Source of the DNA: an uncultured Paludibacter sp.
GTDB taxonomy: Bacteria; Bacteroidota; Bacteroidia; Bacteroidales; Paludibacteraceae
NCBI GenBank assembly: GCA_937897985.1
Contig: CALCBD010000018.1
Location: 124,001 to 188,000 of the forward strand
Direction: 5' to 3'
Length of the DNA: 64,000 bases
Every line of letters begins with the position of its first letter. The stretch's first letter is position 1. Shown here one piece after another: positions 1-9,298 of the stretch. The translations under genes were made by a program, and so were the position numbers. The notes beneath the pieces are model-generated. The model saw only the letters and a list, made by a program, of their open reading frames with translations. It searched no databases and was not told the DNA's origin.

Positions 1-918
1 GGTTAAAGTAATGCCGTAAACCACGCTGAAAAGTGATCCAATACACAAAAAAACAAATGAAACCGAAGTTAACAATACCAACACTGCTGTAAGAATTAAC
101 TGCCAGTCAGTGTAGGCTGAGGATTTTGAAGTCCAGCGGGCACGTTGCTGAATAAACTGAGAAATATTATCTGATCCATGAGTATTGACCATCGCCTTGT
201 CCGATTGAAGATAACGAATGACTCCGTTGCGTTTCTTGATACTGAGTAATAAAAACATATCATCACCCGAAATCTCTTCTTCGTGCAGGTCTGTCTGACT
301 CTCGTTCCAGGCTTTTTTTGTAAAAGCCAGATTAGCTGCATTACACATTAAAGGGATTCCTGCACCTGCTGCACCTGCACCCGTGCCCACCAGGGTCGCA
401 AATTCAATTTGCTGCAATTTTTCAAACAGGGTTTTTACAGGACGGATGGTTACCGGACAGATGATTAAATCGGATGGATGCTGTATCTGAAAGTTGCAAA
501 CGGTTGCTATCCAGGTTGATATTGGTATGCAGTCGGCATCGGTAGTGATAATAAAGTCTGATTTTGAATGCAAAATACCTTCTTTAATTGCCTGTTTTTT
601 TCCGTACCCTGTATTTTCTATAATTTGAATATCCGGGAAATTTTCTTTTGCCGATTCGAGGATGGCGGCTGTAGCATCGGTAGAGTGATCATTCACAATA
701 ATCAGTTCGAAATCTTTATAGGTCTGTTTTTGAAGTGCATCCAAAAGATTTTTCAGATTATTCTCTTCATTTCGGCATGCAATTATTACTCCTGCTTTTG
801 GTAGTGAACCAAAAAAATCAGTTGGATGGAATTCGGGAATTCGAATCCACCCAACCGTAAAAATCAGAATCAACAGAAAATAAAGTCCGACAATAATGAT
901 TGGTGACAGCAACATCAT
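1..918 (-). CDS. Family 2 glycosyltransferase, membrane-anchored (partial, 3' end off the window)
   Basis: An open frame of 306 codons runs from ATG at 918 leftward to base 1 without a stop, so the C-terminus lies outside the window. The N-terminus has one hydrophobic segment (about residues 3-22), followed by a GT-A fold: VIIACRNEENNL near residue 45, VNDHSTDAT for nucleotide binding, TTDADC as the DxD-type metal site, an acidic SGDDMFL motif, and QQRARW, the QxxRW signature of processive GT2 enzymes. A second hydrophobic stretch begins near the cut end. Family knowledge predicts transfer of a sugar from a nucleotide donor at the inner membrane; the acceptor cannot be read. It starts 9 bases after the stop of the upstream Omp85-like gene, so the two are probably co-transcribed. 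ATG at 915 is an equally possible start. Confidence 0.88.
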   Translation of the reverse strand, partial: MMLLSPIIIVGLYFLLILIFTVGWIRIPEFHPTDFFGSLPKAGVIIACRNEENNLKNLLDALQKQTYKDFELIIVNDHSTDATAAILESAKENFPDIQIIENTGYGKKQAIKEGILHSKSDFIITTDADCIPISTWIATVCNFQIQHPSDLIICPVTIRPVKTLFEKLQQIEFATLVGTGAGAAGAGIPLMCNAANLAFTKKAWNESQTDLHEEEISGDDMFLLLSIKKRNGVIRYLQSDKAMVNTHGSDNISQFIQQRARWTSKSSAYTDWQLILTAVLVLLTSVSFVFLCIGSLFSVVYGITLT

Positions 919-927
919 CAAAGAGGT

Positions 928-2226
928 TTAAAACAAATAATTAAGGCCGATATACATACCTGTATTTCCATCCTGTTTGTTCAGAGCCTTCCCGAAATCG
1001 GCAGAAATTACGAAGTTTTCATTCCAGCCGATTTTTAAACCGGCACCAACAGCTGAATGAAATTTACCTGATTGATAGTCGTTCAGATAAAGTTCCGCTT
1101 TTTGAGAAGGAGTAAGTGCTGCGAGTCCTGTTCTGTTGGCTTCTATATCAATTGGTTTTAAAATAATCCCTGAATCGAAGAATACATTGGTCCCTACATA
1201 GAAATTTTGTTTCATAAGTTCAAAACGGATAAATTTGTATCGGAACTCAAAATTTCCGAAACCAACAGCATCTCCTACAACCCGGTTTCTTAATACTCCA
1301 CGAATGGAATTCTTTCCACCCATTCCCTGATTTGATGCCGCTGTCAGAAAACTTGTTATCAAGAGTGGCTGCGCATAAAATGGCACGTAGTTATTGCCTA
1401 TAGTAGCTTGATAGTCAATTCCGTATGCTAATGAGATGTCTTTAGCTAATGTAAAATACTGGCGATGAATCAAAGCAAATTTTGTATGTGCATATTCATT
1501 TACAAAGCCCGGTGCAGTCTGAATAACAGCTTCTGTCCAGATTCCTTTCATCGGACATGCACGTTGATCACGGGTGTCATATTTCAATCCTAATTTCAAA
1601 TAATTAATACTACCGCCATCTGATTCGTTGGCACTTATCAGTTTGTTTTTAACATAACGCTGATATAAAGTTCCGCCCTGTACAGGTTCCAGGTCAAGTT
1701 TGTTGATATTGACAGTGTCAATGGCAAAATTATAGAAGGTATATCCGGCTACCCAGCCAAATCCGGATGTGCCGAAATTTCCCTGAAAATCGGCTTTGAT
1801 GCGGAACATATTTCTTTGATTTTTGTAGAAATGCCTTGTTGACAGGCTCAGATTTGCATCATACTGACTCTGGTAACCATTGAAACCGTAAAAATCCATC
1901 ATCTGATCGGTCAGATAAGTGACATCAACGGTAGTGCGGACTTTAGGAATTATTTTTTCGGAATCGTACATCAACCGGTTGATTCCGGTTCCTTTGGTAT
2001 ATCGCGACCACTCAAGGTACAACGAGTGGTTATATTTGGGATAAACAGTGCCATCGCCATAATCATACAGATTTACCAAAGCACCATATTGAAATCCCAA
2101 ATCAGAATCGAAAGAGATAGCGGGTAAAGCTCCGAATCCAAATCCTTTTTTTACTTTTTGTTGCGAAAATAGTGTTGCAGCCATAATTATCAGGCTGATA
2201 GTCAGCAGGTACTTTTTCATGAGCAC
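928..2226 (-). CDS. Omp85/BamA-TamA-like outer-membrane beta-barrel protein
   Basis: The 432-residue product begins with a signal peptide (KKYLLTISLIIMAATLFSQ) and continues as alternating aromatic and polar strands typical of an outer-membrane barrel, ending in the aromatic-rich GMYIGLNYLF. The middle carries LKYDTRDQRACPMKG and GGKNSIRGVLRNRVVGD, which match the surface-antigen (D15) barrel with its RG loop motif. No POTRA domains are visible, so it is not BamA itself. In Bacteroidetes such POTRA-less paralogs are common and of unclear role. Translation may start at ATG 2226 or at the ATG two codons later, directly before KK. It probably forms a two-gene unit with the glycosyltransferase downstream. 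Confidence 0.8.
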   Translation of the reverse strand: MLMKKYLLTISLIIMAATLFSQQKVKKGFGFGALPAISFDSDLGFQYGALVNLYDYGDGTVYPKYNHSLYLEWSRYTKGTGINRLMYDSEKIIPKVRTTVDVTYLTDQMMDFYGFNGYQSQYDANLSLSTRHFYKNQRNMFRIKADFQGNFGTSGFGWVAGYTFYNFAIDTVNINKLDLEPVQGGTLYQRYVKNKLISANESDGGSINYLKLGLKYDTRDQRACPMKGIWTEAVIQTAPGFVNEYAHTKFALIHRQYFTLAKDISLAYGIDYQATIGNNYVPFYAQPLLITSFLTAASNQGMGGKNSIRGVLRNRVVGDAVGFGNFEFRYKFIRFELMKQNFYVGTNVFFDSGIILKPIDIEANRTGLAALTPSQKAELYLNDYQSGKFHSAVGAGLKIGWNENFVISADFGKALNKQDGNTGMYIGLNYLF

Positions 2227-2677
2227 AATGATTTTAATGTTGACAGATTATGTTTCTTTGTTGACGCCTCAAAGATATTAAAAAATGTATTAAAATAAAG
2301 ATACTCTCAGTATTCTTTTTGAATTTCGAAAAATTATCCGTTTCAGACCGGCCTTCATTCAATGATATGCAATGTACCAAATCGAAAATACTCAACTCAT
2401 GTTTTTTTGTAGCCATAATGCATATCAGTTCTGATAACTTGCATCTATATTGCAGCAACAATTTAAGCTGTTATTAAAGCAAAAGTCGCTAAGTTACGAA
2501 GCTGCATTTTCTTCGTCTCTTAGCGACTTGTTTTCTTAGTGTTCAGAGGATGAATCCACGACATAAACCTGGAATTATTTCTCTGACTTAATACATTAAT
2601 GTTCAGAATTCATACCTTCGGAATTTACTTTTTTGTAAATCTTACTTTTGAAGCAGTCTGTTTTGTTATTTTTTTAT
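2227..2677. other. Intergenic region between fur-family gene and Omp85-like gene
   Basis: No convincing gene is seen. A 75-codon minus-strand frame (2234-2461) has no recognisable family and lies in AT-rich sequence. The main structure is the long inverted repeat at 2483-2529, described separately. Confidence 0.5.
2483..2529 (-). terminator. Long imperfect inverted repeat downstream of the fur-family gene
   Basis: AAGTCGCTAAG (2483-2493) pairs perfectly with CTTAGCGACTT (2519-2529). The stem continues after a 2-base internal loop with ACGAAG (2496-2501) and CTTCGT (2511-2516), leaving a 9-base loop. On the minus strand it is followed by TTTTGCTTTAA, so it could end the fur-family transcript about 150 bases past its stop. 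Its heptad-like GTCGCTAAG units also resemble the CGCAAAG repeats at 38 kb, so it may be a dispersed repeat used as a terminator. Confidence 0.5.
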
Positions 2678-3094
2678 TTAGCTTTCTTTGCAATGTTCGC
2701 AAACACCGGTGTATGAAATTTCAACCGACTGAATGCTGAATCCTGTGTTTTTAGGAAATTCAAACAGTGCTGAAGGCATATTAAAGATATCATATACCTT
2801 ACCGCAACTCTTACAGATAAAGTGTGCATGTGATGAAGTGTCGACATCGAAGCGGGCATTTTTTTCATCAATTACCAATTGTTGAACCACTCTGTTTTCG
2901 AGAAATAAATTCAAAGTGTTATAGACAGTGGTTTTCGAAAGAGTTGGCATTGAGGGGCTTAGTGCAAGGAAAATTTCCTCAATGGTTGGATGAGTTCTGT
3001 GAGATAGTAAATATTCCATTATAGCTGTACGTTGCACCGATGGCTTAATAGAAAACTGATTTAGGTACTTGTGTGCCTGAGCTGATGTGTACAT
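2678..3094 (-). CDS. Fur-family metal- or peroxide-responsive transcriptional regulator
   Basis: The 138-residue protein has the Fur layout: an N-terminal winged helix (about residues 10-75, including HPTIEEIF and LSKTTVYNTLNLF, the recognition helix), then a dimerisation domain with FDVDTSSHAHFICKSCGKVYDI and a C-terminal CEHCKES. The two CxxC pairs are the structural zinc site, and SHAHF supplies regulatory-metal histidines. Whether it senses iron (Fur), peroxide (PerR) or zinc (Zur) cannot be decided. It stands alone, with a long AT-rich leader containing a Bacteroidetes-type promoter. Confidence 0.88.
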   Translation of the reverse strand: MYTSAQAHKYLNQFSIKPSVQRTAIMEYLLSHRTHPTIEEIFLALSPSMPTLSKTTVYNTLNLFLENRVVQQLVIDEKNARFDVDTSSHAHFICKSCGKVYDIFNMPSALFEFPKNTGFSIQSVEISYTGVCEHCKES

Positions 3095-3604
3095 GGTTTC
3101 GGGTTTTTTTTAGTTTGGTATTCCGGATTATTTGATTTGTGAATGATACTGTTTTTTTGTACAGCACGATTCAGTAGAGATTTATTGTCAATAAATAGTT
3201 AAAAGAATGTGTTTTAATCAAATTTATAATCGTTGCAAAGATATAATAAACCTGTCTAATAATCAATAATGTATGAGAATTTTATTTGAGAATTTCGGGT
3301 CGTTTTTCGTTCAATTAACTTTATTTAATGCTTTAATGGCTTCGAATTGTTAATTTATTGATTGTTAAAGTGTTGTGTCATGGTAAAAAAGAGAATGTAT
3401 CAAAAGTATTTTTTTAACACCCGCTCGCTCAGAACTTAAACTGATTGTATTTCAAAATGTTTGGTTCTTTCGAAATACAGGTTTTTAAGCAGTTTCAATT
3501 TCGTCAGTACGCTATGATACAGTTGAAGACGAAAATTTTGTTTCTTTTGAGTGTTTTATATACTTCTGATACAGTCTCTTTTAGATACAAAGTAAGATAT
3601 TGAA
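3095..3604. other. Intergenic region between fur-family gene and mdh
   Basis: No gene is seen. It holds a promoter-like pair for the fur-family gene (3236-3266). TGTATTTC (3446-3453) and GAAATACA (3472-3479) form an inverted repeat with an 18-base loop that may lie in the mdh 3' region. The rest is AT-rich and featureless to me. Confidence 0.5.
3236..3266 (-). promoter_or_regulatory. Candidate promoter of the fur-family gene
   Basis: On the minus strand TATCTTTG (3243-3236) matches the Bacteroidetes -7 consensus TAnnTTTG. A TTG (3266-3264) lies 20 bases upstream as a partial -33 element. The implied leader is about 135 bases. Confidence 0.45.
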
Positions 3605-4546
3605 TTACAACACGTTAATTTCTTTTAATACATTGTTGGTTGAACGGACAGCAGCTGCACTTTTTTCGAACAATGCAGTTTCTTCAGCATTAAGTTGATA
3701 GTCAAGAATTTCTTCTAATCCGTTTTTTCCGATAACACACGGAACGCCAATACAAATGTCATTTTGTCCGTATTCACCTTCGAGGTAAACACAGCATGGA
3801 ATAATCTTCTTCTGGTCGTGAATTATTGATTCTACGAGGTAAGCTGCAGCAGCTCCGGGAGCATACCATGCCGAAGTACCAAGTAAACCTGTAAGTGTAG
3901 CACCACCCACCATTGTATCTGCAACAACTTTGGTCAGCGTTTCTCCGTCGAGCAAATTGCTTACCGGACGACCTTTGTAATTAGCAAAACGGGTCAGAGG
4001 TATCATGGTAGTATCACCGTGTCCACCGATTACCATCCCTTCAACTTCATTTGGGTTGGCATTTAATGCTTTGCTTAAATAGCATTTAAAACGTGAGCTG
4101 TCGAGTGCACCACCCATACCAATAACTTTATTTTTTGGAAGGCCGGTTGCTTTAAGAGCCAGGTAAGTCATTGTGTCCATTGGATTGCTGACAACCACGA
4201 TAATAGCGTTGGGTGAATATTTCAGGATATTATCAGAAACACTTTTTACGATTCCGGCATTTACACCAATCAGTTCTTCGCGGGTCATACCTGGTTTACG
4301 TGGTATTCCTGAAGTGATAACCACAACATCCGAATCGGCAGTTTGAGCATAATCATTGGTACAACCCACTATTTTTGAATCATAACCTAACAAGGAGGCT
4401 GTCTGAAGCATATCCAGTGCTTTACCTTCCGAAACTCCTTCTTTTACATCCAACATTACTACCTGATCGGCTACTTCGTTGAATAATAATACATTTGCAC
4501 ATGTAGCGCCTACATTTCCGGCACCAACAACTGTTACTTTTGACAT
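3605..4546 (-). CDS. mdh: Malate dehydrogenase, NAD-dependent
   Basis: The 313-residue protein catalyses malate-oxaloacetate interconversion in the cytoplasm. VTVVGAGNVGATCA at the N-terminus is the Rossmann GxGxxG motif, with an acidic residue (VVMLDVKEG) after strand 2 pointing to NAD rather than NADP. VVSNPMDTMTY and GMGGALDSSRF follow, then the catalytic histidine in VIGGHGDTTMIP. Length and motif order fit the LDH-like MDH group found in Bacteroidetes and Chlorobi. MTREELIG carries the mobile-loop arginine region, where IPRKPGMTR supports malate over lactate. It appears monocistronic; a -7-like CAAAGATA lies at 4605-4612, with no clear -33 element. Confidence 0.94.
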   Translation of the reverse strand: MSKVTVVGAGNVGATCANVLLFNEVADQVVMLDVKEGVSEGKALDMLQTASLLGYDSKIVGCTNDYAQTADSDVVVITSGIPRKPGMTREELIGVNAGIVKSVSDNILKYSPNAIIVVVSNPMDTMTYLALKATGLPKNKVIGMGGALDSSRFKCYLSKALNANPNEVEGMVIGGHGDTTMIPLTRFANYKGRPVSNLLDGETLTKVVADTMVGGATLTGLLGTSAWYAPGAAAAYLVESIIHDQKKIIPCCVYLEGEYGQNDICIGVPCVIGKNGLEEILDYQLNAEETALFEKSAAAVRSTNNVLKEINVL

Positions 4547-4957
4547 ACTTAATAATTATTTTAAAGTTTATAATATGATTTCTTATACATAATTCGGGAA
4601 CAAACAAAGATACAAAAAGTTTTGATTTTTTTCAGGACACAAAAGTACTAATAATTGACTGATTAAAGAAATTTTTCTTTAATATTTTAGGTTTTTAGAT
4701 TTTCTTATCATCAGCTGCAAAATGTACAGTTTTATTGAACTCATCAGCACAACCGGCGATTGATAGATACACATATTTCATTGATTCGACTGGTTGGTTA
4801 TCTCTGTTTTGTTGTCTTTATAGGGCAGTAATTCATAAAACAGCTCTGATAATGGTTTGACAAATGCGATATTTCCACTACATTTGCATATTGAATAAAT
4901 ATCAAAACCAATTTTGTATCTTTTATTTTAATCAAAAAAGAATCAACATTTAAATTT
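4547..4957. other. Divergent intergenic region, mdh / thioredoxin-fold lipoprotein
   Basis: It contains a -7-like element for mdh on the minus strand (4605-4612, TATCTTTG when read 5'-3') and a full promoter for the rightward gene (4856-4886). The rest is AT-rich without a gene. Confidence 0.5.
4856..4886 (+). promoter_or_regulatory. Bacteroidetes-type promoter of the thioredoxin-fold lipoprotein gene
   Basis: TTTG (4856-4859), a 19-base spacer and TACATTTG (4879-4886) match the consensus TTTG-N19-TAnnTTTG exactly. The start codon lies about 70 bases downstream at 4958. Confidence 0.65.
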
Positions 4958-6097
4958 ATGAACAAATTTCTTTTTACCGGAATAATATTACTGGCTCTAA
5001 CAGCATGCAATTCGAACAACAGGTTTGAAATTAAAGGTGAAATAACCAGTGCATCAAAAGATAAACTTTATCTGGAGCACATCGGATTGATGAAAGTAAT
5101 TCAACTTGATTCAGTTGTGCTGTCTGAGAACGGCAGTTTTAAATTTAAAGCTCCGCGTCCGGCTTTCCCGGATTTTTACCGCCTGCGAATCAACAATAAG
5201 ACGATCGATTTTGCTGTGGATTCCTGCGAAACAATTACTGTAAAAGCCGATTTAAACAGATTCTCGACGGATTATAAAATTGAAGGCTCAATACAAAGTG
5301 CCGATATTCAGAAATTAAGAAAATCGGTATCAGCTATTCAGTTGAAAGCCAATGGTCTGAATCCTGAGATGAGTGCAGCGGAACGTGATGCCAAAATAGC
5401 TGAAATTACTTCTGACATTGAAAAACACAAAGCCATGGCCAGGCAGCTTATTTTACAGAATCCGCGTTCGACTACTGCTTATTTTGCTATATATCAAAAA
5501 ATTAACGATACTTATTTGTTTTCACCTTATGTGAAGGAAGATAAACCATATTGCGCTGCTGTGGCTACTTCATATAATGCATTTATGCCTGATTATGACC
5601 GTACTAAAAATTTGTATGCCTTAGTAATGGATGCAATCAAAACTGAAAGAAATCAAAAGGCAAATCAGGCATGGTCCGAAATAATGAAAAATGCTTCGAC
5701 CGGCTATATCGATATTGCCCTGAAAGACAGAACAGACAAAATCCGGAAGCTTTCAGAGCTGGAGGGAAAACTCGTTATCATCGATTTCTCGTCGTACGAA
5801 ATGGAGAATAACGTTCAATATACCTTCGAACTCCGCGATTTATACAATAAATATCATAACCGCGGACTGGAAATATTTCAGGTGTCGTTAGACAGAAGTA
5901 AACTTGTATGGGAAGCGGCTACAGCCAATATACCATGGGTATGTGTAAGAGATGAAAACGGAGCGAATACACCGTGTGTGGCTACCTACAACGTACAGTC
6001 AATCCCTACTTTGTTTTTGCTGAACCGAAAAGGAGTAATTACAGGTCGCTATTACGATTTTAAATCGCTTGAAGATCAGATTAAGAATTTGCTTTAA
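4958..6097 (+). CDS. Thioredoxin-fold lipoprotein (DUF4369 + AhpC/TSA-like) lacking the CxxC active site
   Basis: The 379-residue product has a lipobox (ILLALTACNSN), so it is probably a periplasm-facing or outer-membrane lipoprotein. Residues about 25-130 resemble the DUF4369 beta-rich domain often fused to thioredoxin-like domains in Bacteroidetes. Residues about 255-379 look like a TlpA/ResA-type domain: LVIIDFSSYEMENN, then IFQVSLDR and QSIPTLFLLNRKG with the cis-proline. The position where WCxxC normally follows the IDF strand reads SSYEMEN, so the redox cysteines are absent. A chaperone or binding role is more likely than disulfide exchange, but this is inference. It has its own promoter; queG follows 65 bases later. 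Confidence 0.8.
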   Translation: MNKFLFTGIILLALTACNSNNRFEIKGEITSASKDKLYLEHIGLMKVIQLDSVVLSENGSFKFKAPRPAFPDFYRLRINNKTIDFAVDSCETITVKADLNRFSTDYKIEGSIQSADIQKLRKSVSAIQLKANGLNPEMSAAERDAKIAEITSDIEKHKAMARQLILQNPRSTTAYFAIYQKINDTYLFSPYVKEDKPYCAAVATSYNAFMPDYDRTKNLYALVMDAIKTERNQKANQAWSEIMKNASTGYIDIALKDRTDKIRKLSELEGKLVIIDFSSYEMENNVQYTFELRDLYNKYHNRGLEIFQVSLDRSKLVWEAATANIPWVCVRDENGANTPCVATYNVQSIPTLFLLNRKGVITGRYYDFKSLEDQIKNLL

Positions 6098-6162
6098 TCT
6101 TCTATTGTTAAAGTCTTTTGGTTGATTGTACTGATATTCATAGTACTAAATTTTACCGTTCG

Positions 6163-7107
6163 ATGAATAAATTTATAAAACAGGCTGCACTCGAAGTTGG
6201 ATTTGATGCCTGCGGAATAGCCAAAGCTGATCTTCTGATTGAGGATGCCGGTTTTATGACGCAATGGCTCAGTGAAGTGCAACATGGTTCGATGAGCTAT
6301 CTCGAACGTAATTTTGAAAAAAGAACAGATCCCCGTCTGTTAGTACCCGGATGTAAATCGGTTATAGTCGTTCTTCTGAATTATTTCAACGCTGAAAATC
6401 AACCTGAGGGTGCACCGAAATTTGCAAAATATGCATGGTCGGCATCTGATTATCATCAGGTCATTAAATACAAGTTATCGGAGCTCGAAAATTTAATCGT
6501 TAAGCAGTATGGAAACGAATGTTTTAACCAACAGGTACAACATTCATTTGTCGACTCGGCACCGGTACTCGAACGTCGTTGGGCGCAACGGGCAGGTCTG
6601 GGTTGGATAGGCAAACACACTCAGCTTATAGCCAATGGTTTAGGTTCATACTGTTTTATCGGTACACTGATGATGAATGCCGAAACAAATTATGACGAGC
6701 CTTCACCCGATCGGTGTGGCAAATGTACACGTTGCATAAATGCATGTCCTACAAGTGCACTGAATGGCAGAAGTTTAAATGCCCGCAAATGTATTTCATA
6801 CCAAACCATAGAAAACAGGGAAGAGGTGGAACCGGATATTCGTGGAAAATTGTCAGGAAGGGTTTTAGGTTGTGATATTTGTGCTGAAGTATGCCCGTGG
6901 AATAAGAAATGGGCTACAAATCACCGGCATTCAGAACTACTGCCGGTTGGAGAAATTTTAAAACATAAAAATGAAGATTGGGAGAATCTGACGATCGGTG
7001 AGTTTAATTCAATTTTCAAAAATTCGGCTGTCAGACGGGTAAAGTATCAGAAACTCATGGAAAATATTAGTTATGTGAGCGGAAAAAATATAAACACCGA
7101 CATATAA
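6163..7107 (+). CDS. queG: Epoxyqueuosine reductase
   Basis: QueG performs the last step of queuosine biosynthesis, reducing epoxyqueuosine to queuosine in tRNA, using cobalamin and two 4Fe-4S clusters. The sequence shows CGKCTRCINACPTSAL and CDICAEVCPW, the two ferredoxin-like cluster motifs, and the family segment VDSAPVLERRWAQRAGLGWIGKH. The frame is open from a TTG at 6118, but ATG at 6163 begins the conserved MNKFIKQAALEVGFD, so I chose that start (314 residues). The C-terminal HEAT-repeat extension of some QueG proteins is absent, as is common in this phylum. Confidence 0.93.
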   Translation: MNKFIKQAALEVGFDACGIAKADLLIEDAGFMTQWLSEVQHGSMSYLERNFEKRTDPRLLVPGCKSVIVVLLNYFNAENQPEGAPKFAKYAWSASDYHQVIKYKLSELENLIVKQYGNECFNQQVQHSFVDSAPVLERRWAQRAGLGWIGKHTQLIANGLGSYCFIGTLMMNAETNYDEPSPDRCGKCTRCINACPTSALNGRSLNARKCISYQTIENREEVEPDIRGKLSGRVLGCDICAEVCPWNKKWATNHRHSELLPVGEILKHKNEDWENLTIGEFNSIFKNSAVRRVKYQKLMENISYVSGKNINTDI

Positions 7108-7177
7108 CTTTTTTCTTTTTTTGTTGTTTAAACATTGATAATAATTTAAATATTCAAACTAAAAACTGAACATAATC

Positions 7178-8965
7178 ATGTGGAAAGTAAATCCATTTAA
7201 GTACAACAGACGACCAACTGTTACTGTGAAAACAGGGAATTTGAAATTAGGAAGCGATTATCCGGTCAGGGTACAATCGATGGCCAATACCGATACCAAT
7301 GACATTGAAAACTCGGTTGCACAATGTGTCAGAATTATCGATGCAGGTGCAGATTTGGTTCGGTTTACAACTCAGGGTATACGTGAAGCTGAAAGTGTTA
7401 AACTGATTCATGATGCCATTCGCTTAAAAGGTTATGAAACGCCACTCGTAGCAGATATTCATTTCAATGCAAATGCTGCCGACGTTGCAGCACGGAATGT
7501 AGAAAAGGTACGTATTAATCCCGGAAATTATATAGGGAGCATAAAAATTGGAGATAATTCTGATTATACCGACGAGGAATTTGCAAAAGAATACGGGAAA
7601 ATCCGTTCCAGATTTATTCCATTTCTCAATATATGTAAAGAAAATAACACTGCCATTCGTATTGGTGTTAATCATGGTTCGCTGAGTGAAAGGATGATGA
7701 ACCGCTTCGGTGACACACCCCGTGGTATGGTTGAATCCTGTATGGAATTCCTGAGAATTTGCCGCGAACAGGATTTTCATGATGTTGTAATTTCGATGAA
7801 GACTTCCAATACAGTAATGATGGTTCAAACCGTCCGACTGCTGGTTGACGAAATGGAGCAGGCCGATCTCCATTATCCGTTGCATTTGGGTGTAACCGAA
7901 GCCGGTGATGGCGAGGATGGACGTATTAAATCAGCTATTGGCATTGGTGCTCTGCTGTTGGACGGAATTGGTGATACCATTCGTGTGTCGCTGAGCGAAG
8001 AACCCGAAGCTGAAATACCGGTGGCCCGTTTTTTAGTTGAATACACTGCCGAAAGAATGGATGCAGGAGAAATTGTGGCTGTTGAAAGTACAAAATATTC
8101 GAGATACGAATACCAGCGCAGGGTGACTCATGCAGTCAGAAATATCGGAGGTGAAAATGTGCCTGTTGTTTTTGCAGATAAAGATGGAGGTTTTGCTACT
8201 ATTCCCGATTATCTGATTGTTGATAATCATGTGTTAAGTACCACCGGCGAAAAATTTCCTGTCTACGAAGCTGATTATATTCAAACTTTATTATCAGATG
8301 ATGCTTCTGTTAAATTTCTGAAAATTCAATACCATGATCTGACACCTGAATTAATCGGCATTCTGAATGACAGTAAAGATATCGTATTGTTGCTGAGTTC
8401 CAACCATAAAAACGGGGTAGGAGAGTTACGTGCTTTTTTTCATACATTATTAAATGCAAACTGTACAGTTCCGGTTATATTATGCAGGGAATATTCCGAA
8501 AATGATATACAACAACTTCAAATCAAAGCATCGACAGACCTCGGTGTAATGTTTATTGATGGATTCGGAGATGGTATTTTTATTGAAAATAAAGGAAATA
8601 TCACTGTAGAAGCTATTTGTTCGGTTGCTTTCGGAATTCTTCAGGGAACGAGAGTAAGAATTACAAAAACTGAATACGTTTCGTGTCCGAGTTGCGGCCG
8701 TACCATGTTTAATCTGCAAACAGTAATCGCAAAAATTAAAGCCAGAACTTCGCATCTTAAAGGACTGAAAATCGGAATTATGGGTTGTATTGTGAACGGA
8801 CCGGGTGAAATGGCTGATGCCGATTACGGTTATGTTGGTGCAGGTAGAGGTAAGGTAAGCCTTTACAAAAAGAAAGAATGCGTGGAACGTAATATTCCCG
8901 AAGACGAAGCAGTTGATAAACTGATAGAACTGATAAAAGCAAATGGCGACTGGTATGAGGAATAG
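7178..8965 (+). CDS. ispG: 4-hydroxy-3-methylbut-2-en-1-yl diphosphate synthase, long form
   Basis: IspG (GcpE) converts MEcPP to HMBPP in the MEP isoprenoid pathway. The N-terminal TIM barrel begins KYNRRPTVTVKTGNLKLGSDYPVRVQSM; the C-terminal iron-sulfur domain shows CPSCGRTMFNL and GCIVNGPGEMADADYGYVG, holding the three cluster cysteines. At 595 residues it is the large form: about 200 residues (roughly 290-490) are inserted between the two domains, as in Bacteroidetes, Chlamydiae and plants. The gene probably forms its own unit after queG, with a 70-base gap. Confidence 0.95.
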   Translation: MWKVNPFKYNRRPTVTVKTGNLKLGSDYPVRVQSMANTDTNDIENSVAQCVRIIDAGADLVRFTTQGIREAESVKLIHDAIRLKGYETPLVADIHFNANAADVAARNVEKVRINPGNYIGSIKIGDNSDYTDEEFAKEYGKIRSRFIPFLNICKENNTAIRIGVNHGSLSERMMNRFGDTPRGMVESCMEFLRICREQDFHDVVISMKTSNTVMMVQTVRLLVDEMEQADLHYPLHLGVTEAGDGEDGRIKSAIGIGALLLDGIGDTIRVSLSEEPEAEIPVARFLVEYTAERMDAGEIVAVESTKYSRYEYQRRVTHAVRNIGGENVPVVFADKDGGFATIPDYLIVDNHVLSTTGEKFPVYEADYIQTLLSDDASVKFLKIQYHDLTPELIGILNDSKDIVLLLSSNHKNGVGELRAFFHTLLNANCTVPVILCREYSENDIQQLQIKASTDLGVMFIDGFGDGIFIENKGNITVEAICSVAFGILQGTRVRITKTEYVSCPSCGRTMFNLQTVIAKIKARTSHLKGLKIGIMGCIVNGPGEMADADYGYVGAGRGKVSLYKKKECVERNIPEDEAVDKLIELIKANGDWYEE

Positions 8966-9052
8966 TTGATCCGAATGAAATGTGAAATAATTGATCAGTG
9001 TATTGTTTCTGTATCAAAATCAATTCAAACATACAACCCGGTAGTTTTAGCA

Positions 9053-9298
9053 GAGATGTGGCATGCCTGCCACGTCAGAAAAAGAAGAAAATAAACCGAA
9101 ACAATCGAATTTATCCGATAACCACCATTTGTTGTAGAGACGTGGCATACCACGTCTGATAAAAATGAAAGTAAACTGAAACAATCGAATTTATCCGATA
9201 ACCACCATTTGTTGTAGAGATGTGGCATGCCACGTCTGATAAAAATGAAAATAAACTGAAACAATCGAATTTATCCGATAACCACCATTTACATCGTA
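9053..9298. repeat. Three tandem direct repeats of 80-84 bases, each beginning with a REP palindrome
   Basis: Units at 9053-9136, 9137-9216 and 9217-9298 share a GAGAyGTGGCATrCCACGTC-type palindrome, then ATAAACTGAAACAATCGAAT, then TTATCCGATAACCACCATTT and GTTGTA. Unit 1 is the most diverged (a 4-base insertion in the palindrome, and AAGAAG for AAATG). In unit 3 the final GTTGTA is replaced by ACATCGTA, which begins the terminal palindrome. They look like REP units amplified next to their presumed mobilising transposase. Confidence 0.85.

Noticed and set aside
2234..2461. 75-codon minus-strand frame in the fur/Omp85 gap
   Set aside because: No recognisable motif, no start context, and composition like the surrounding AT-rich DNA; no support for a gene.
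9025..9264. 79-codon minus-strand frame with internal repeats
   Set aside because: It is a translation of the REP tandem array; the repeated peptide simply follows the DNA repeats.
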